From NCBI GenBank assembly GCA_030679145.1, contig JAUXTU010000073.1:1-42499 (forward strand): a stretch of 42,499 bases of DNA, given 5' to 3'. The notes beneath the pieces are model-generated. The model was not told the DNA's origin. It did not search any database and saw only the letters and a program-made list of their open reading frames with translations. This document shows positions 16,813 through 25,554 of the stretch, one piece after another. The stretch's first letter is position 1, and each line of letters opens with the position of its first letter. The stretch is from Bacteroidota bacterium. Lineage in GTDB: Bacteria > Bacteroidota > Ignavibacteria > UBA10030 > UBA8401. The translations under genes and the position numbers were made by a program.

Positions 16813-18042
16813 ATGTCCACCCATAAAATTGCATTAAAAGATCTCTTCAATACTGCAGTCATTGTTGCCGCGCTCGGATATTTTGTTGATATATACGACT
16901 TGATCCTTTTCAGCATCGTAAGAATACCAAGTCTGCGCGATCTTGGCTTAACTCCGGAACAAATCACCAGTCAAGGATTACTGCTTTTAAATGTTCAAAT
17001 GATTGGAATGCTTCTTGGAGGAATTTTATGGGGCGTTCTCGGCGACAAAAAAGGACGAATTCAATTATTGTTCGGCTCAATTTTTTTATACTCTCTTGCC
17101 AATATTGCCAACGGATTTGTTCACACTATTGAATTGTATGCTCTCTTCCGTTTTATTGCAGGCGTTGGACTTGCCGGAGAACTCGGTGGCGGAATAACAT
17201 TGGTCTCAGAGATTATGCCAAAAGAAACGCGCGGTTATGGAACAATGATCGTTGCGACTGTTGGTGTAGCCGGGGCGGTTCTTGCTTATTACATTGTGGA
17301 ACATTTTGACTGGCGCAACGCGTATTTTATCGGCGGCGGATTGGGATTAGCGCTGCTCGTTCTTCGTGTTAGTGTGTTTGAATCGGGGATGTTCAATGCC
17401 GTAAAAGAAAAAAATGTATCGCGGGGAAATTTTTTCAGTCTCTTTACCAACAGAGAGCGATTCTTCCGCTATCTTAAATGTATCTTCATCGGTTTGCCAA
17501 CATGGTATTGTGTCGGGATTCTTGTCACTCTCTCCCCCGAATTTGCGAAAGCGTTGAATGTTGACGGCGCGGTGAGCGCGGGACGAGCAGTAATGTTCTT
17601 CTATCTTGGATTGATTCCAGGGGATTTTCTTAGCGGACTGATGAGTCAATTGATGAGAAGCAGACGCAAAATTATTCTTGTATTCTTACTGATGAACGGT
17701 GTTGCAATAACAACATACTTTATGTCGCACGGTATGTCTGCTGATTCACTTTACTACATCACATTCTTTCTAGGATTCAGCGTGGGATATTGGGCGGTGT
17801 TTGTTACAAACGCGGCAGAACAATTTGGAACGAATCTTCGCGCAACAGTTGCGACAACAGTTCCCAATATGGCGCGCGGTGCTACGGTGCCGATCTCAAT
17901 TGCATTTACGTATGCAGCATCTCAATTTGGGATTCTTGCGGGGGGTGCGATTGTCGGAGCACTTTGTCTAGCGATAGCGTTTTACGCACTCTTCCATTTG
18001 AACGAAACATTTGGTAAAGATTTGAATTTTGAGGAAGATTAA
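16813..18042 (+). CDS. Major facilitator superfamily transporter (metabolite:proton symporter-like)
   Basis: This is a 409-aa inner-membrane carrier with about 12 hydrophobic segments. TM1 contains ALGYFVDIYDLILFSIV, with an Asp pair as in the sugar-porter/metabolite-H+ symporter branch of the MFS. The loop 2-3 motif is GVLGDKKGRIQLLFGS. The TM4-5 region has RFIAGVGLAGELGGGITLVSE followed by KETRGYG, a typical motif. GGAG lies upstream of the ATG. The substrate cannot be told; small organic acids, osmolytes or sugars are all possible. The gene stands alone between divergent carB and the convergent EamA gene. Confidence 0.88.
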   Translation: MSTHKIALKDLFNTAVIVAALGYFVDIYDLILFSIVRIPSLRDLGLTPEQITSQGLLLLNVQMIGMLLGGILWGVLGDKKGRIQLLFGSIFLYSLANIANGFVHTIELYALFRFIAGVGLAGELGGGITLVSEIMPKETRGYGTMIVATVGVAGAVLAYYIVEHFDWRNAYFIGGGLGLALLVLRVSVFESGMFNAVKEKNVSRGNFFSLFTNRERFFRYLKCIFIGLPTWYCVGILVTLSPEFAKALNVDGAVSAGRAVMFFYLGLIPGDFLSGLMSQLMRSRRKIILVFLLMNGVAITTYFMSHGMSADSLYYITFFLGFSVGYWAVFVTNAAEQFGTNLRATVATTVPNMARGATVPISIAFTYAASQFGILAGGAIVGALCLAIAFYALFHLNETFGKDLNFEED

Positions 18043-18072
18043 AATTTTAGAGTTTTCAGTATGAGAAGTATT

Positions 18073-18990
18073 TCATTTTTTTTCTAAAAATTTGTTTCGG
18101 ACAAACACCCGAATCTCTTTTGCATTAGCAGTTGCGATTCCTGTAAAGACAAGAAATGCTCCGGCAAATAATTCTGCAGAAACTTTTTCATTAAGAAGTA
18201 GAACACCAAGCAGTACCGCGATCAACGGCGTAACGAAAGCGGTGAGAGAGAGCAAAACTACTTCAACTCTTTTTAACAGCCAGAAGTAGCTGACAAATGT
18301 TACAATCGTTCCGAAGATCGCCAAAAAGAAAATGCTGAAGAGTGCCATCGGCGTAAATTGAACGATCGAATAATCCTCAACGCTAACGCTCGCACCGAGC
18401 AGGAGAACCGCGCTGATAGACATTGGAACAAAACTGACAACAAACGGACTGATATCGTGACCATGCTTTTTTATCGTTACTGCAGAGAATGCCTGAATTA
18501 CAGCACTCATTACAACAGCTCCCATTCCCAACAGCGCATCAGGATTTCCGGAAAATTGAACATCATTTGAAAAGATCGTTACAACACCTCCGAACCCCAA
18601 TAGCACACCAAGAACTTTAAGAAAAGTCACCCTATCCGTTTTGATCATGATACTTGAAATAAGAGCGACACACAGAGGATACATTCCAAATAAGATCGAC
18701 GTTAATCCCGAAGAAATCTGATGCTCTCCCCAATAAACCAATCCAAATGGAAGCGAGAATGATGTAAGGGCAATGACAAAATAAAACCAACGGGTATTTT
18801 CATCCCAAGGAACAACAATTTTTTTGAATTGTATGATCCCAAACAAAATTACCCCCGCCAATGCAAATCGCAAACCGGCGGCAAGCAGCGGCGTTAATGT
18901 TTCAAGTCCGATTTTAATGACAAGCCAGGTTGAACCCCAAATGGTACAAATAGCTGTATAAGCAATAATTATTTTTAGTTTGTCGGACAT
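18073..18990 (-). CDS. EamA-family (drug/metabolite transporter) permease
   Basis: The 305-aa product has about ten hydrophobic segments in two EamA repeats. The first repeat opens with YTAICTIWGSTWLVIKIGLE, with the typical WGSTW motif, and LAAGLRFALAGVILF. The second includes GAVVMSAVIQAFSAVTIKKH and ends in a basic cytoplasmic tail (VRNKFLEKK). Such proteins export amino acids or other metabolites, but the substrate cannot be predicted here. It lies 65 nt downstream of the DUF1015 gene on the same strand and may or may not be cotranscribed with it. Confidence 0.9.
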   Translation of the reverse strand: MSDKLKIIIAYTAICTIWGSTWLVIKIGLETLTPLLAAGLRFALAGVILFGIIQFKKIVVPWDENTRWFYFVIALTSFSLPFGLVYWGEHQISSGLTSILFGMYPLCVALISSIMIKTDRVTFLKVLGVLLGFGGVVTIFSNDVQFSGNPDALLGMGAVVMSAVIQAFSAVTIKKHGHDISPFVVSFVPMSISAVLLLGASVSVEDYSIVQFTPMALFSIFFLAIFGTIVTFVSYFWLLKRVEVVLLSLTAFVTPLIAVLLGVLLLNEKVSAELFAGAFLVFTGIATANAKEIRVFVRNKFLEKK

Positions 18991-19055
18991 AATAACAGGT
19001 TTAGAGTTTAGGGTTTTGAGCTTTTATCTGCATTCAATCAGAGAAATCCGCGAAA

Positions 19056-20336
19056 TCATTCTTCCATTCTATTAAGGACTAATCCTGAAATTAATTTCGG
19101 GAAAAAGAACGTTGATTTCTGCGGCATTACATTCCCGGATTTTGCAACGGCTCTCACTTGATCGATCTTTGTGGGATTCACAAAGAAAGCGATTTGTGAA
19201 GCACCGCTGGCAACTTCTTCAATGCATTCGTGAACGTTTTGGATGTAATGGATATTCAACTTTTTGTCTTGCGCATCCTGTGAAATTCCGAGAAGATTTC
19301 TGAGAATGTGATTATGAAGCAGAACAACATTCAGTTCTCTTACTTCACTGGGAAGTTCATCCGTTACTAATTTTTTCAACATTGATTCATCTTTCAACGT
19401 TGCAGTAAAGAATTTTGGAGAATGTTTTGAAACAAATCCGAATGTGAATCGTTTGCTCTGTTTCTGCGCATCCATCATCATTTGCGGTGTTGGAAAAACT
19501 TGAAGTGTAAAATGTTCTTGCAATTTTGCAGACAATTCTGCTCCGTCATATTTTGGCAAACTGTGAATGACTCTATGCGTCGGGAAGATTACCAATCCTT
19601 CATCGTCAAGATTCGTGAAGAACATCATAATGTAATTGTACAATTCTTTCCCGGTGTGATTCGGATTTTGTGAGCGCATCAGATCTCTATAAGCTAACCC
19701 TGTCTCATACCGGTGATGTCCATCTGCGATCAACACTTGTTTTGGTTCCATCAATGCTGCAATTGCGTCAACGACCATTGGATCGGATATCTGCCACAGT
19801 TGATTTTTTACACCTTCAAATTCCACGTCGATCACTGGATAGGTGGAATGAACCGGATCCAAATATTGATCGATCTTTTTTTCGGGATCGGAATAAAGAC
19901 TGAATACCTGACTGAAATTGGATTTCGTCGCTTTGAATAATTTGAAGCGATCTTCTTTTGCTTTCGACAATGTTCGTTCGTGCGGAAGGACGATCTTCTT
20001 TTCAAATTCTTCCAGTCTGCATAATGCAATGAAACCTTTTCGTTGAATTTGTGTTCCATCTAACGATTTGAATGTTTGCACCAATGGATAAATGGACGGG
20101 ATTAAGTCTCGGAGCAAAACATCGCTTCCCTGCCACTCAGAATATGTCTTTGCAGCAGAAGCGTAGCGGTCTTCTTCTCTTCCCAGAATCAACCGAACAA
20201 CATTGAACGGATCTTTTGCATAATATCCATTTTGCTGTTCCGGTGAGATGACATCATACGGCGGCGCTACAACGTTTGCCATCGTTACTTTCATTTGATT
20301 ATATCGGATTCCTCGAAATGCTTTTATTGTTGCCAT
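19056..20336 (-). CDS. DUF1015-family protein
   Basis: This is a member of the DUF1015 family (widespread in bacteria, function unknown). The 426-aa product has the family's N-terminal FRGIRYNQ and VAPPYDVISPEQQNGYY, the central KIVLPHERTLSKAKEDRFKL and VLIADGHHRYETGLAYRD. It ends with the usual FFFPKLISGLVLNRM. The conserved His/Asp-rich motif ADGHHRYET suggests a catalytic or metal-binding site, but no reaction is established. The ATG is preceded by AAGGAAA. It follows era after 24 nt, so the two are probably in one operon. There is no signal peptide, so it is likely cytosolic. Confidence 0.92.
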   Translation of the reverse strand: MATIKAFRGIRYNQMKVTMANVVAPPYDVISPEQQNGYYAKDPFNVVRLILGREEDRYASAAKTYSEWQGSDVLLRDLIPSIYPLVQTFKSLDGTQIQRKGFIALCRLEEFEKKIVLPHERTLSKAKEDRFKLFKATKSNFSQVFSLYSDPEKKIDQYLDPVHSTYPVIDVEFEGVKNQLWQISDPMVVDAIAALMEPKQVLIADGHHRYETGLAYRDLMRSQNPNHTGKELYNYIMMFFTNLDDEGLVIFPTHRVIHSLPKYDGAELSAKLQEHFTLQVFPTPQMMMDAQKQSKRFTFGFVSKHSPKFFTATLKDESMLKKLVTDELPSEVRELNVVLLHNHILRNLLGISQDAQDKKLNIHYIQNVHECIEEVASGASQIAFFVNPTKIDQVRAVAKSGNVMPQKSTFFFPKLISGLVLNRMEE

Positions 20337-20360
20337 AATAGTTTCCTTATTGCGATTATA

Positions 20361-21278
20361 TTATTCTTCTTTTTTATATCCAAAACGGTCAAGCCAATTT
20401 TGATTCCCGCGCCAATCTTCTCGAACTTTCACATGCAATTCCAGAAAGACAGCGTGTCCTAAAAATGTTTCGATCGATCTTCGTGAAACACTTCCCAATC
20501 GTTTCAATGCGCTCCCCTGTTTTCCGATCAGGATTCCTTTTTGAGAATTTCGTTCGATCACAATATCTGCCGCAATGTAATATTTCCCCTTTTCTCGTTC
20601 CTTAAATTCAATAATATCAACCGTCGTTGAATACGGTATTTCCTGTTCATACAATTCAAAAATCTTTTCTCGGATCATTTCGCTCACAAAGAACCGTTCC
20701 TGCGCATCACTTACAATTTCGGTATCGAAGTAAGGCGGATTGACAGGGATAAATTTCAGGAGTGTTGAAACCAATTCATTCGTGTTGAAATTAGTGAGGG
20801 CAGAAATCGGAATAATTTCATCAAACGGGAACATTGATTGAAGATCCGCCAACATTGGTAATAGTTCCTGCTTCTTTAACAGATCGATCTTGTTGATCAC
20901 TAAAAATGTCGTTTTGTTCGCCGCTTTGATCTTTTCAATTGCTTCGTTGTTTTTGTCGTATTCTTTATTCTTCACTTTTTCCGCATCGACAAGAAGCAGA
21001 ACCACATCGGCATCCGCCACGGCAGATGAAGCAAAGTGCATCATCATTTCCTGCAAAAGATATTTCGGCTTGATGATCCCGGGAGTATCAAGAAAAACGA
21101 TCTGATGATCGTCGCCATTCAAAATGCCAAGAATTTTATGCCTTGTTGTTTGAGGTTTATTGGTAACGATGGAGATCTTTTGCTTTAACAAAGAGTTGAG
21201 CAGTGTCGATTTCCCAACGTTTGGCTCACCGATAAGCGCAACGTATCCGGATCGAAAAGTGTTTTGAGATTCAGTCAT
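20361..21278 (-). CDS. era: Era GTPase
   Basis: Era is an essential GTPase that binds 16S rRNA during 30S maturation. From the ATG at 21278 the product is 305 aa, the normal length. It has G1 GEPNVGKST (residues 17-25), G3 DTPGI, G4 NKIDLL and a C-terminal KH domain with RNSQKGILIGKQGSALKRLG. A longer open frame reaches 21485, but its extra 69 residues do not resemble Era and overlap the divergent methyltransferase gene, so the shorter start is preferred. It is followed by the DUF1015 gene. Confidence 0.95.
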   Translation of the reverse strand: MTESQNTFRSGYVALIGEPNVGKSTLLNSLLKQKISIVTNKPQTTRHKILGILNGDDHQIVFLDTPGIIKPKYLLQEMMMHFASSAVADADVVLLLVDAEKVKNKEYDKNNEAIEKIKAANKTTFLVINKIDLLKKQELLPMLADLQSMFPFDEIIPISALTNFNTNELVSTLLKFIPVNPPYFDTEIVSDAQERFFVSEMIREKIFELYEQEIPYSTTVDIIEFKEREKGKYYIAADIVIERNSQKGILIGKQGSALKRLGSVSRRSIETFLGHAVFLELHVKVREDWRGNQNWLDRFGYKKEE

Positions 21279-21392
21279 TACTAAAATGTAACGAAAAAAG
21301 CGCTGGGATAAAACGACTTTCGACAATCTTACAAATATGAGTTCAGGTTTTACAGTTTTGAAAATCCTCAAAATTGTAATACCTTGAAGTAT

Positions 21393-22571
21393 ATGAGCAC
21401 ACTTTCTCAGCATGTAATTCTCAAAAAAAATGAAGACCGGCGGATAATTGCCGGTCACCAATGGATTTTCAGCAACGAACTTCAACGAATCGTCGGCAGT
21501 CCAAAAAGCGGAGATGTCGTGGAAATATTGCGAAGCGATGGACGCTCACTTGGTATTGGATTGTATAATCCGGCATCGCTAATTGCAGTTCGTTTTATCT
21601 CTCCTGCAATAGAAGAGATCAATGAATCATTCTTCAATAAGAAAATCCGTTCCGCCTTTGATTTACGGAAAAAACTTTTCCCTGCAAGTGAAACATTTCG
21701 GGTTGTCAACGGCGAAAGCGATTTTCTTCCCGGGTTGATCATCGATAAATACAATGATTATCTTTCCATCCAGACATTTTCTGCAGGAATGGATCTTCGA
21801 CTTGAGATGATCTGCAATGTGTTGGAAAACATCTTCCATCCAAAAGGTATTGTAGAACGAAATGAATCTTCGCTCCGAACACTTGAAGGCATTCCATTAC
21901 GAAAAAATCTTTTGCATGGATCCGTTGCTCCTATTGTTATTGAACTGAACGGCGTTAAATTCACTGTAGATATTTTGGATGGACAGAAAAGCGGATTTTT
22001 CTTGGATCAACGGGAAAATCGCACTGCGATCAAACCGTTCGTAAAAGATGCAGCCGTATTGGATTGTTTCTCTAATGACGGTGGTTTTGGACTGTATGCT
22101 TCAAAATTTGACGCAAAGAGTGTCGACAGTGTGGATATTTCGGAAGAGGCAATCAGTAAAGGAAAAGAGAATGCTGCATTGAACGAATTGAGCAATATTC
22201 AATTTCACACCGCAGATGTCTTCAAATTTTTAGAACAATCACTTACAACGGATAAACGCTGGGATGTGGTCATTCTTGATCCACCGTCATTCACAAAGAG
22301 TAAAAAGACCGTCGCAACTGCGATCAAAGGATATAAGGAGATCAATACGAACGGATTAAGACTTATTGCGCCGAATGGGATTCTTGTCTCTGCCTCATGC
22401 TCTCATCATATAGATCGAGATACATTCTTAAACATTATTCAGGAAAGCAGTGTCAAAGCAGGACGACGGATAAAATTGCTCCATTTTGCAGGAGCTTCTC
22501 CGGATCATCCAACACTTCCATCTATGCCGGAAACTCATTATCTTAAATTTACGTTGTTTAGTGTAGAATGA
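21393..22571 (+). CDS. Class I SAM-dependent rRNA methyltransferase (RlmI-like)
   Basis: RlmI-type enzymes methylate a cytosine (C5) in 23S rRNA. The product from the ATG at 21393 is 392 aa (a TTG at 21384 in frame gives 395). The N-terminal PUA-like part has AGHQWIFSNELQRI and GDVVEILRSDGRSLGIGLYN. The SAM-binding domain has VLDCFSNDGGFGLYASKF in place of the usual FxYTGGF form, then DVVILDPPSFTKSK (motif IV) and LVSASCSHH (with Cys in motif VI). The substrate nucleotide is inferred from family only. It is divergent from era, with 114 nt between the starts. Confidence 0.88.
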   Translation: MSTLSQHVILKKNEDRRIIAGHQWIFSNELQRIVGSPKSGDVVEILRSDGRSLGIGLYNPASLIAVRFISPAIEEINESFFNKKIRSAFDLRKKLFPASETFRVVNGESDFLPGLIIDKYNDYLSIQTFSAGMDLRLEMICNVLENIFHPKGIVERNESSLRTLEGIPLRKNLLHGSVAPIVIELNGVKFTVDILDGQKSGFFLDQRENRTAIKPFVKDAAVLDCFSNDGGFGLYASKFDAKSVDSVDISEEAISKGKENAALNELSNIQFHTADVFKFLEQSLTTDKRWDVVILDPPSFTKSKKTVATAIKGYKEINTNGLRLIAPNGILVSASCSHHIDRDTFLNIIQESSVKAGRRIKLLHFAGASPDHPTLPSMPETHYLKFTLFSVE

Positions 22572-22573
22572 AA

Positions 22574-22650
22574 ATATTTTTGCCACAAAGTCGCTAGGAC
22601 ACTAAGATTTGTTTTTTTCGTGCCTTTGTGTCTTAGTGGCAAAAAAATAT
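22574..22650. repeat. Palindromic intergenic repeat (GCCACTAAGACAC family)
   Basis: ATATTTTTGCCAC (22574-22586) and GTGGCAAAAAAATAT (22636-22650) form complementary ends. Inside each arm are ACACTAAG and CTTTGTGTCTTAG blocks typical of a repeat seen in many environmental genomes (from memory). The stem starts two bases after the methyltransferase stop and may act as its terminator. Confidence 0.78.
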
Positions 22651-22707
22651 AATTTTTTGAACTTCTTTTTGAGATTGAATATACTTTAAAATTCTCGTGA
22701 GGTTGAC

Positions 22708-23433
22708 ATGAAAAAAATAATTGCTGTAACATTCATCATCGCATCCATACTTTTTTCCCAACAAAATGATTCTACCATAATTTTTGAATCGCCGGAACAG
22801 GAATTATCAAAACCTGTTCAATCATCGTTTGACGATGCGTGGGGAGCTGATATTCTTCTTTCGAACAATGGATTCGGTATTGCCGGTTTTTATCGTCATC
22901 AATATACACGCGATCTGTTCGGAACAGTCACACTTGGCGTAGCAGAATCAAAAGACGATAACGAAGTTGAGTATTACGATTATTGGGGACAATCATTTGT
23001 TCCGGGAAAAATCAATCGCTTCCTTATGATTCCTCTTCATTTTGGAGTTCAATACAGATTATTTGCTGATGATATTACTGACAGTTTTCGTCCGTATGTA
23101 AATGCCGGTGCAGGACCAACTGCTGTTCTCGCCTCACCGTACAATCGGGAATATTTTAACAGCTTAGGATATGCACGCACTCATTACACACTCGGTGGAT
23201 ATGTCGGTGTCGGTGCTTTTTTCGGTTCGGATGCGGGAAGTTTATCAGGAATAAATATTCGATACTATTTTGTCCCGTTCAGTAGTGGAATTGAAAGTTT
23301 GCAAGACCCAGAGACTATTATAACTCCGACAGCAGGACAGACATTTGCCCCATATACAATTCCCGGGAAGATCAGAAAGAAAAAAGATTTCGGCGGATTT
23401 TTTATTACAATCAATCTTGGTTCTGTATTTTAG
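22708..23433 (+). CDS. Predicted outer-membrane protein of unknown function
   Basis: I do not recognise a named family. The 241-aa product has a signal peptide (MKKIIAVTFIIASILFSQQ) and then alternating strands with Gly/aromatic residues, such as YVNAGAGPTAVLASP and TLGGYVGVGAFFGSD. It ends in GGFFITINLGSVF, a C-terminal aromatic as in many outer-membrane barrels. It looks like a small barrel of the OmpA-like or outer-membrane-protein-beta-barrel kind. GAGG lies 7 nt before the ATG. It converges with the SPFH gene, with a strong hairpin between them. Confidence 0.75.
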   Translation: MKKIIAVTFIIASILFSQQNDSTIIFESPEQELSKPVQSSFDDAWGADILLSNNGFGIAGFYRHQYTRDLFGTVTLGVAESKDDNEVEYYDYWGQSFVPGKINRFLMIPLHFGVQYRLFADDITDSFRPYVNAGAGPTAVLASPYNREYFNSLGYARTHYTLGGYVGVGAFFGSDAGSLSGINIRYYFVPFSSGIESLQDPETIITPTAGQTFAPYTIPGKIRKKKDFGGFFITINLGSVF

Positions 23434-23441
23434 AATCAAAA

Positions 23442-23480
23442 TTGACCGTCACCTTGGAGGTGACGGTCAACTGATTTTTT
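23442..23480. terminator. Strong bidirectional terminator hairpin
   Basis: TTGACCGTCACCT at 23442-23454 pairs exactly with AGGTGACGGTCAA at 23458-23470, a 13-bp stem with a 3-nt loop. TTTTTT follows after four bases on the plus strand, and on the minus strand the stem is followed by TTTTGATT. It lies between convergent stop codons (23433 and 23479), so it should end both transcripts. Confidence 0.93.
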
Positions 23481-24432
23481 ATTTCTTCTTTACAACATCT
23501 TTCACTTCTTCAACAGTCGTTTGACTCATTCCAGAGAATATTTTAGCGATCGCTCCAACTGTTCCTGCTACATCGGATAAGTTTGAAGGGATGATCATCG
23601 TATTATTCTTTTGTGCAAGTTTCCCGAACTCACCAAGATATTGTTCTGCAATTCGAAGATTCACCGCATCTAATCCGCCTTTGTCATTGATCGCATTTGC
23701 AATTTCACGGATACCTTTCGCAGTTGCCTGTGCTACGCGTTCAATTTCCTGCGCACGTCCTTCTGCTTCGTTGATCCGTTTCATTTTCTCTCCCTCAGAT
23801 TTTGCGATCGCTTCTGCTTTATCACCGTCTGCACGATTGATCTTTGCCTGTTTATCCCCTTCTGATTCAGCGATCAACGCACGCTTCTCACGTTCGGCAC
23901 GCATCTGTTTTTCCATTGCATCTTTGATGCTCGGCGGAGGAATGATATTTTTGATTTCGTGACGAGTTACTTTCAATCCCCATGGAGCAGCTGCTTTATC
24001 AACTGCCATGACGATTTCCTGATTGATCTTGTCACGTTCTTCAAATGTCCTGTCAAGCTCTATTCTTCCAACCTCACTTCGCATTGTAGTCTGCGCTAAT
24101 TGTGTTGATGCAAAAATATAATTATCAACACCGTAGGATGCTTTCACGGGATCAGTGATTTGTAAATAAAGAATCCCGTCAACTTCTACACCGATATTAT
24201 CTTTGGTAATACAGCTTTGCGGAGGAACGTCGATGACCATTTCTTTCATTGAATGTTTATACGCAATACGGTCAATGAATGGAATTAAAATATGAAATCC
24301 TGCATCCAATGTACCGCTGTATTTTCCAAGACGTTCAATGATAAATACCGTCTTTTGGGGAACAACTCTCGCAGTTTTACCAAGTAAAACGAACGCGAAA
24401 AAAATTAGACCTATTAGAATATAAACTTCCAT
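23479..24432 (-). CDS. SPFH/Band-7 (stomatin-like, QmcA family) membrane protein
   Basis: SPFH proteins form large membrane-anchored rings or scaffolds and often act with NfeD partners or proteases. The 317-aa product has one N-terminal membrane segment (MEVYILIGLIFFAFVLLG). A band-7 domain follows (residues about 20-190: VPQKTVFIIERLGKYSGTLD, PPQSCITKDNIGVEVDGILY, TTMRSEVGRIELDRTFEER). Next is a charged coiled coil (about 190-245, Ala/Glu/Lys-rich). The C-terminus is Ser/Val-rich with KKK at the end. An nfeD gene lies 13 nt upstream on the same strand, the usual pairing. Confidence 0.93.
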   Translation of the reverse strand: MEVYILIGLIFFAFVLLGKTARVVPQKTVFIIERLGKYSGTLDAGFHILIPFIDRIAYKHSMKEMVIDVPPQSCITKDNIGVEVDGILYLQITDPVKASYGVDNYIFASTQLAQTTMRSEVGRIELDRTFEERDKINQEIVMAVDKAAAPWGLKVTRHEIKNIIPPPSIKDAMEKQMRAEREKRALIAESEGDKQAKINRADGDKAEAIAKSEGEKMKRINEAEGRAQEIERVAQATAKGIREIANAINDKGGLDAVNLRIAEQYLGEFGKLAQKNNTMIIPSNLSDVAGTVGAIAKIFSGMSQTTVEEVKDVVKKK

Positions 24433-24445
24433 GTGATAACTCCTT

Positions 24446-24895
24446 TTACTGGATTGGTTTTACTTTAAGTATGAGATTATTTCGTTCAAGAACTTCAACA
24501 GATGCTCCTTTTGTTATCGCAACATCAGCTTCAGCATTCCACAATGTTCCGTGAAATTCAACTTTCCCACCTATTGTAGGTTGGATATCAGAAAGAGCAA
24601 TTGCTTTTTCCCCCTTAATATCATCAATAGAACCTGCAACATCAGGTTTTGAAACTTTTCCTTTGAAATATTTATTTCCAAATCTTCTAAAAACAACCAA
24701 CAATAATACCGAAGTGATCAAAAAAATAAACAATTGACTTGTGAACGAAATTGGAACACCGAGCCACAGCAACAATGAAATGATCCATGCGCCTATTCCA
24801 AAGAAAATGAGCACGAATCCCGGTGTAACAATTTCTCCCAGCATCACTACAAGCCCAAACAAGAACCAGAGTAATTCATTTGAAATTGATTCCAT
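24446..24895 (-). CDS. NfeD-family membrane protein
   Basis: NfeD proteins are membrane partners of SPFH proteins and carry a C-terminal OB-fold. The 149-aa product is the short form without a protease domain. Three hydrophobic segments occupy residues about 6-70, including LLWFLFGLVVMLGEIVTPGF with the typical EIxxPGF motif. A soluble domain follows (GEKAIALSDIQPTIGGKVEF, SVEVLERNNLILKVKPI). The family's G-x-A/V-x-T-x-L-x-P pattern is recognisable as KAIALSDIQP. It is the first gene of the nfeD-SPFH pair. Confidence 0.9.
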   Translation of the reverse strand: MESISNELLWFLFGLVVMLGEIVTPGFVLIFFGIGAWIISLLLWLGVPISFTSQLFIFLITSVLLLVVFRRFGNKYFKGKVSKPDVAGSIDDIKGEKAIALSDIQPTIGGKVEFHGTLWNAEADVAITKGASVEVLERNNLILKVKPIQ

Positions 24896-25055
24896 AGCTT
24901 TCTCCTAATTAACGAACGCATAAAAGTAGAGAAACAGTAGTAGAAAATCAACGGAATAAAAAATTCCCTTTATCACGTTGATATATTTAACAGATATTTC
25001 TTTCTCTCTGTTCCTAAAAATTGAATTTATTTTTTTAATGAAAAATATTCTGTTC

Positions 25056-25069
25056 GGATAAATTTATCC
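25056..25069. promoter_or_regulatory. Perfect 14-bp palindrome upstream of osmC (possible operator)
   Basis: GGATAAATTTATCC reads the same on both strands. It lies 66 nt before the osmC ATG, in the 239-nt divergent region between nfeD and osmC. OsmC/Ohr genes are often controlled by redox regulators that bind palindromes, but this does not match a consensus I know. No regulator gene is adjacent. Confidence 0.35.
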
Positions 25070-25134
25070 TGTTTTAGCATGGCATATCGTTGTACTTGTT
25101 TCGTATATTTCATACAACAAAATAAGGAATAGCT

Positions 25135-25554
25135 ATGAGAGTTGAAGTTCAACGCATGAATGAAAATTACGGAATAGAAGCCCGCAACGAAGCGGGAAAG
25201 ACGTTTATTATTGATAATAACAAAGCCGGCGGCGGAGACGATCTGGGATTTCGTCCGATGCAATCGCTTCTTGCTGCTCTTGGCGGATGCAGCTCGATTG
25301 ATGTAATTTCTATTCTTAAGAAACAGAAGCTTGAGCCATTTGATCTAAAAGTAATTATTGACGGCGAGCGGGAAACCGGGAAAGATGCAAACCTCTGGAA
25401 GACTGTTCACGCTCATTTTATCTTCAAAGGAACCATACCAAAAGAAAAAGCTCAACGAGCCGTTGAGCTTTCAATAACAAAATATTGTTCTGTTTCAAAA
25501 ACATTGGAAGCAGGCGGAACAAAAATAACGAGCAGTGTTGAAGTGCTCTCCTGA
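25135..25554 (+). CDS. OsmC/Ohr-family protein
   Basis: OsmC-family proteins are thiol peroxidases that use two cysteines to reduce organic hydroperoxides. The 139-aa product has Cys52 in LLAALGGCSSIDVISIL and Cys118 in ITKYCSVSKTLE, the expected pair. The short N-terminal strand region and GFRPMQSLLAALGG place it nearer the YhfA/OsmC-like branch than classical Ohr. A purine run (AAGGAA) precedes the ATG. The stop codon ends at 25554, and the convergent TonB gene's stop begins at 25555, leaving no intergenic base. Confidence 0.9.
   Translation: MRVEVQRMNENYGIEARNEAGKTFIIDNNKAGGGDDLGFRPMQSLLAALGGCSSIDVISILKKQKLEPFDLKVIIDGERETGKDANLWKTVHAHFIFKGTIPKEKAQRAVELSITKYCSVSKTLEAGGTKITSSVEVLS

Noticed and set aside
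18992-19021. A stretch reading like telomere repeats (TTTAGAGTTTAGGGTTTTGAG on the plus strand).
   Set aside because: Only two imperfect units, in a bacterial intergenic region upstream of the EamA gene; probably chance or a piece of a local repeat.
21279-21485. N-terminal extension of 69 residues on Era.
   Set aside because: It does not resemble Era, overlaps the divergent methyltransferase gene and lacks a ribosome binding site; the ATG at 21278 gives normal Era length.
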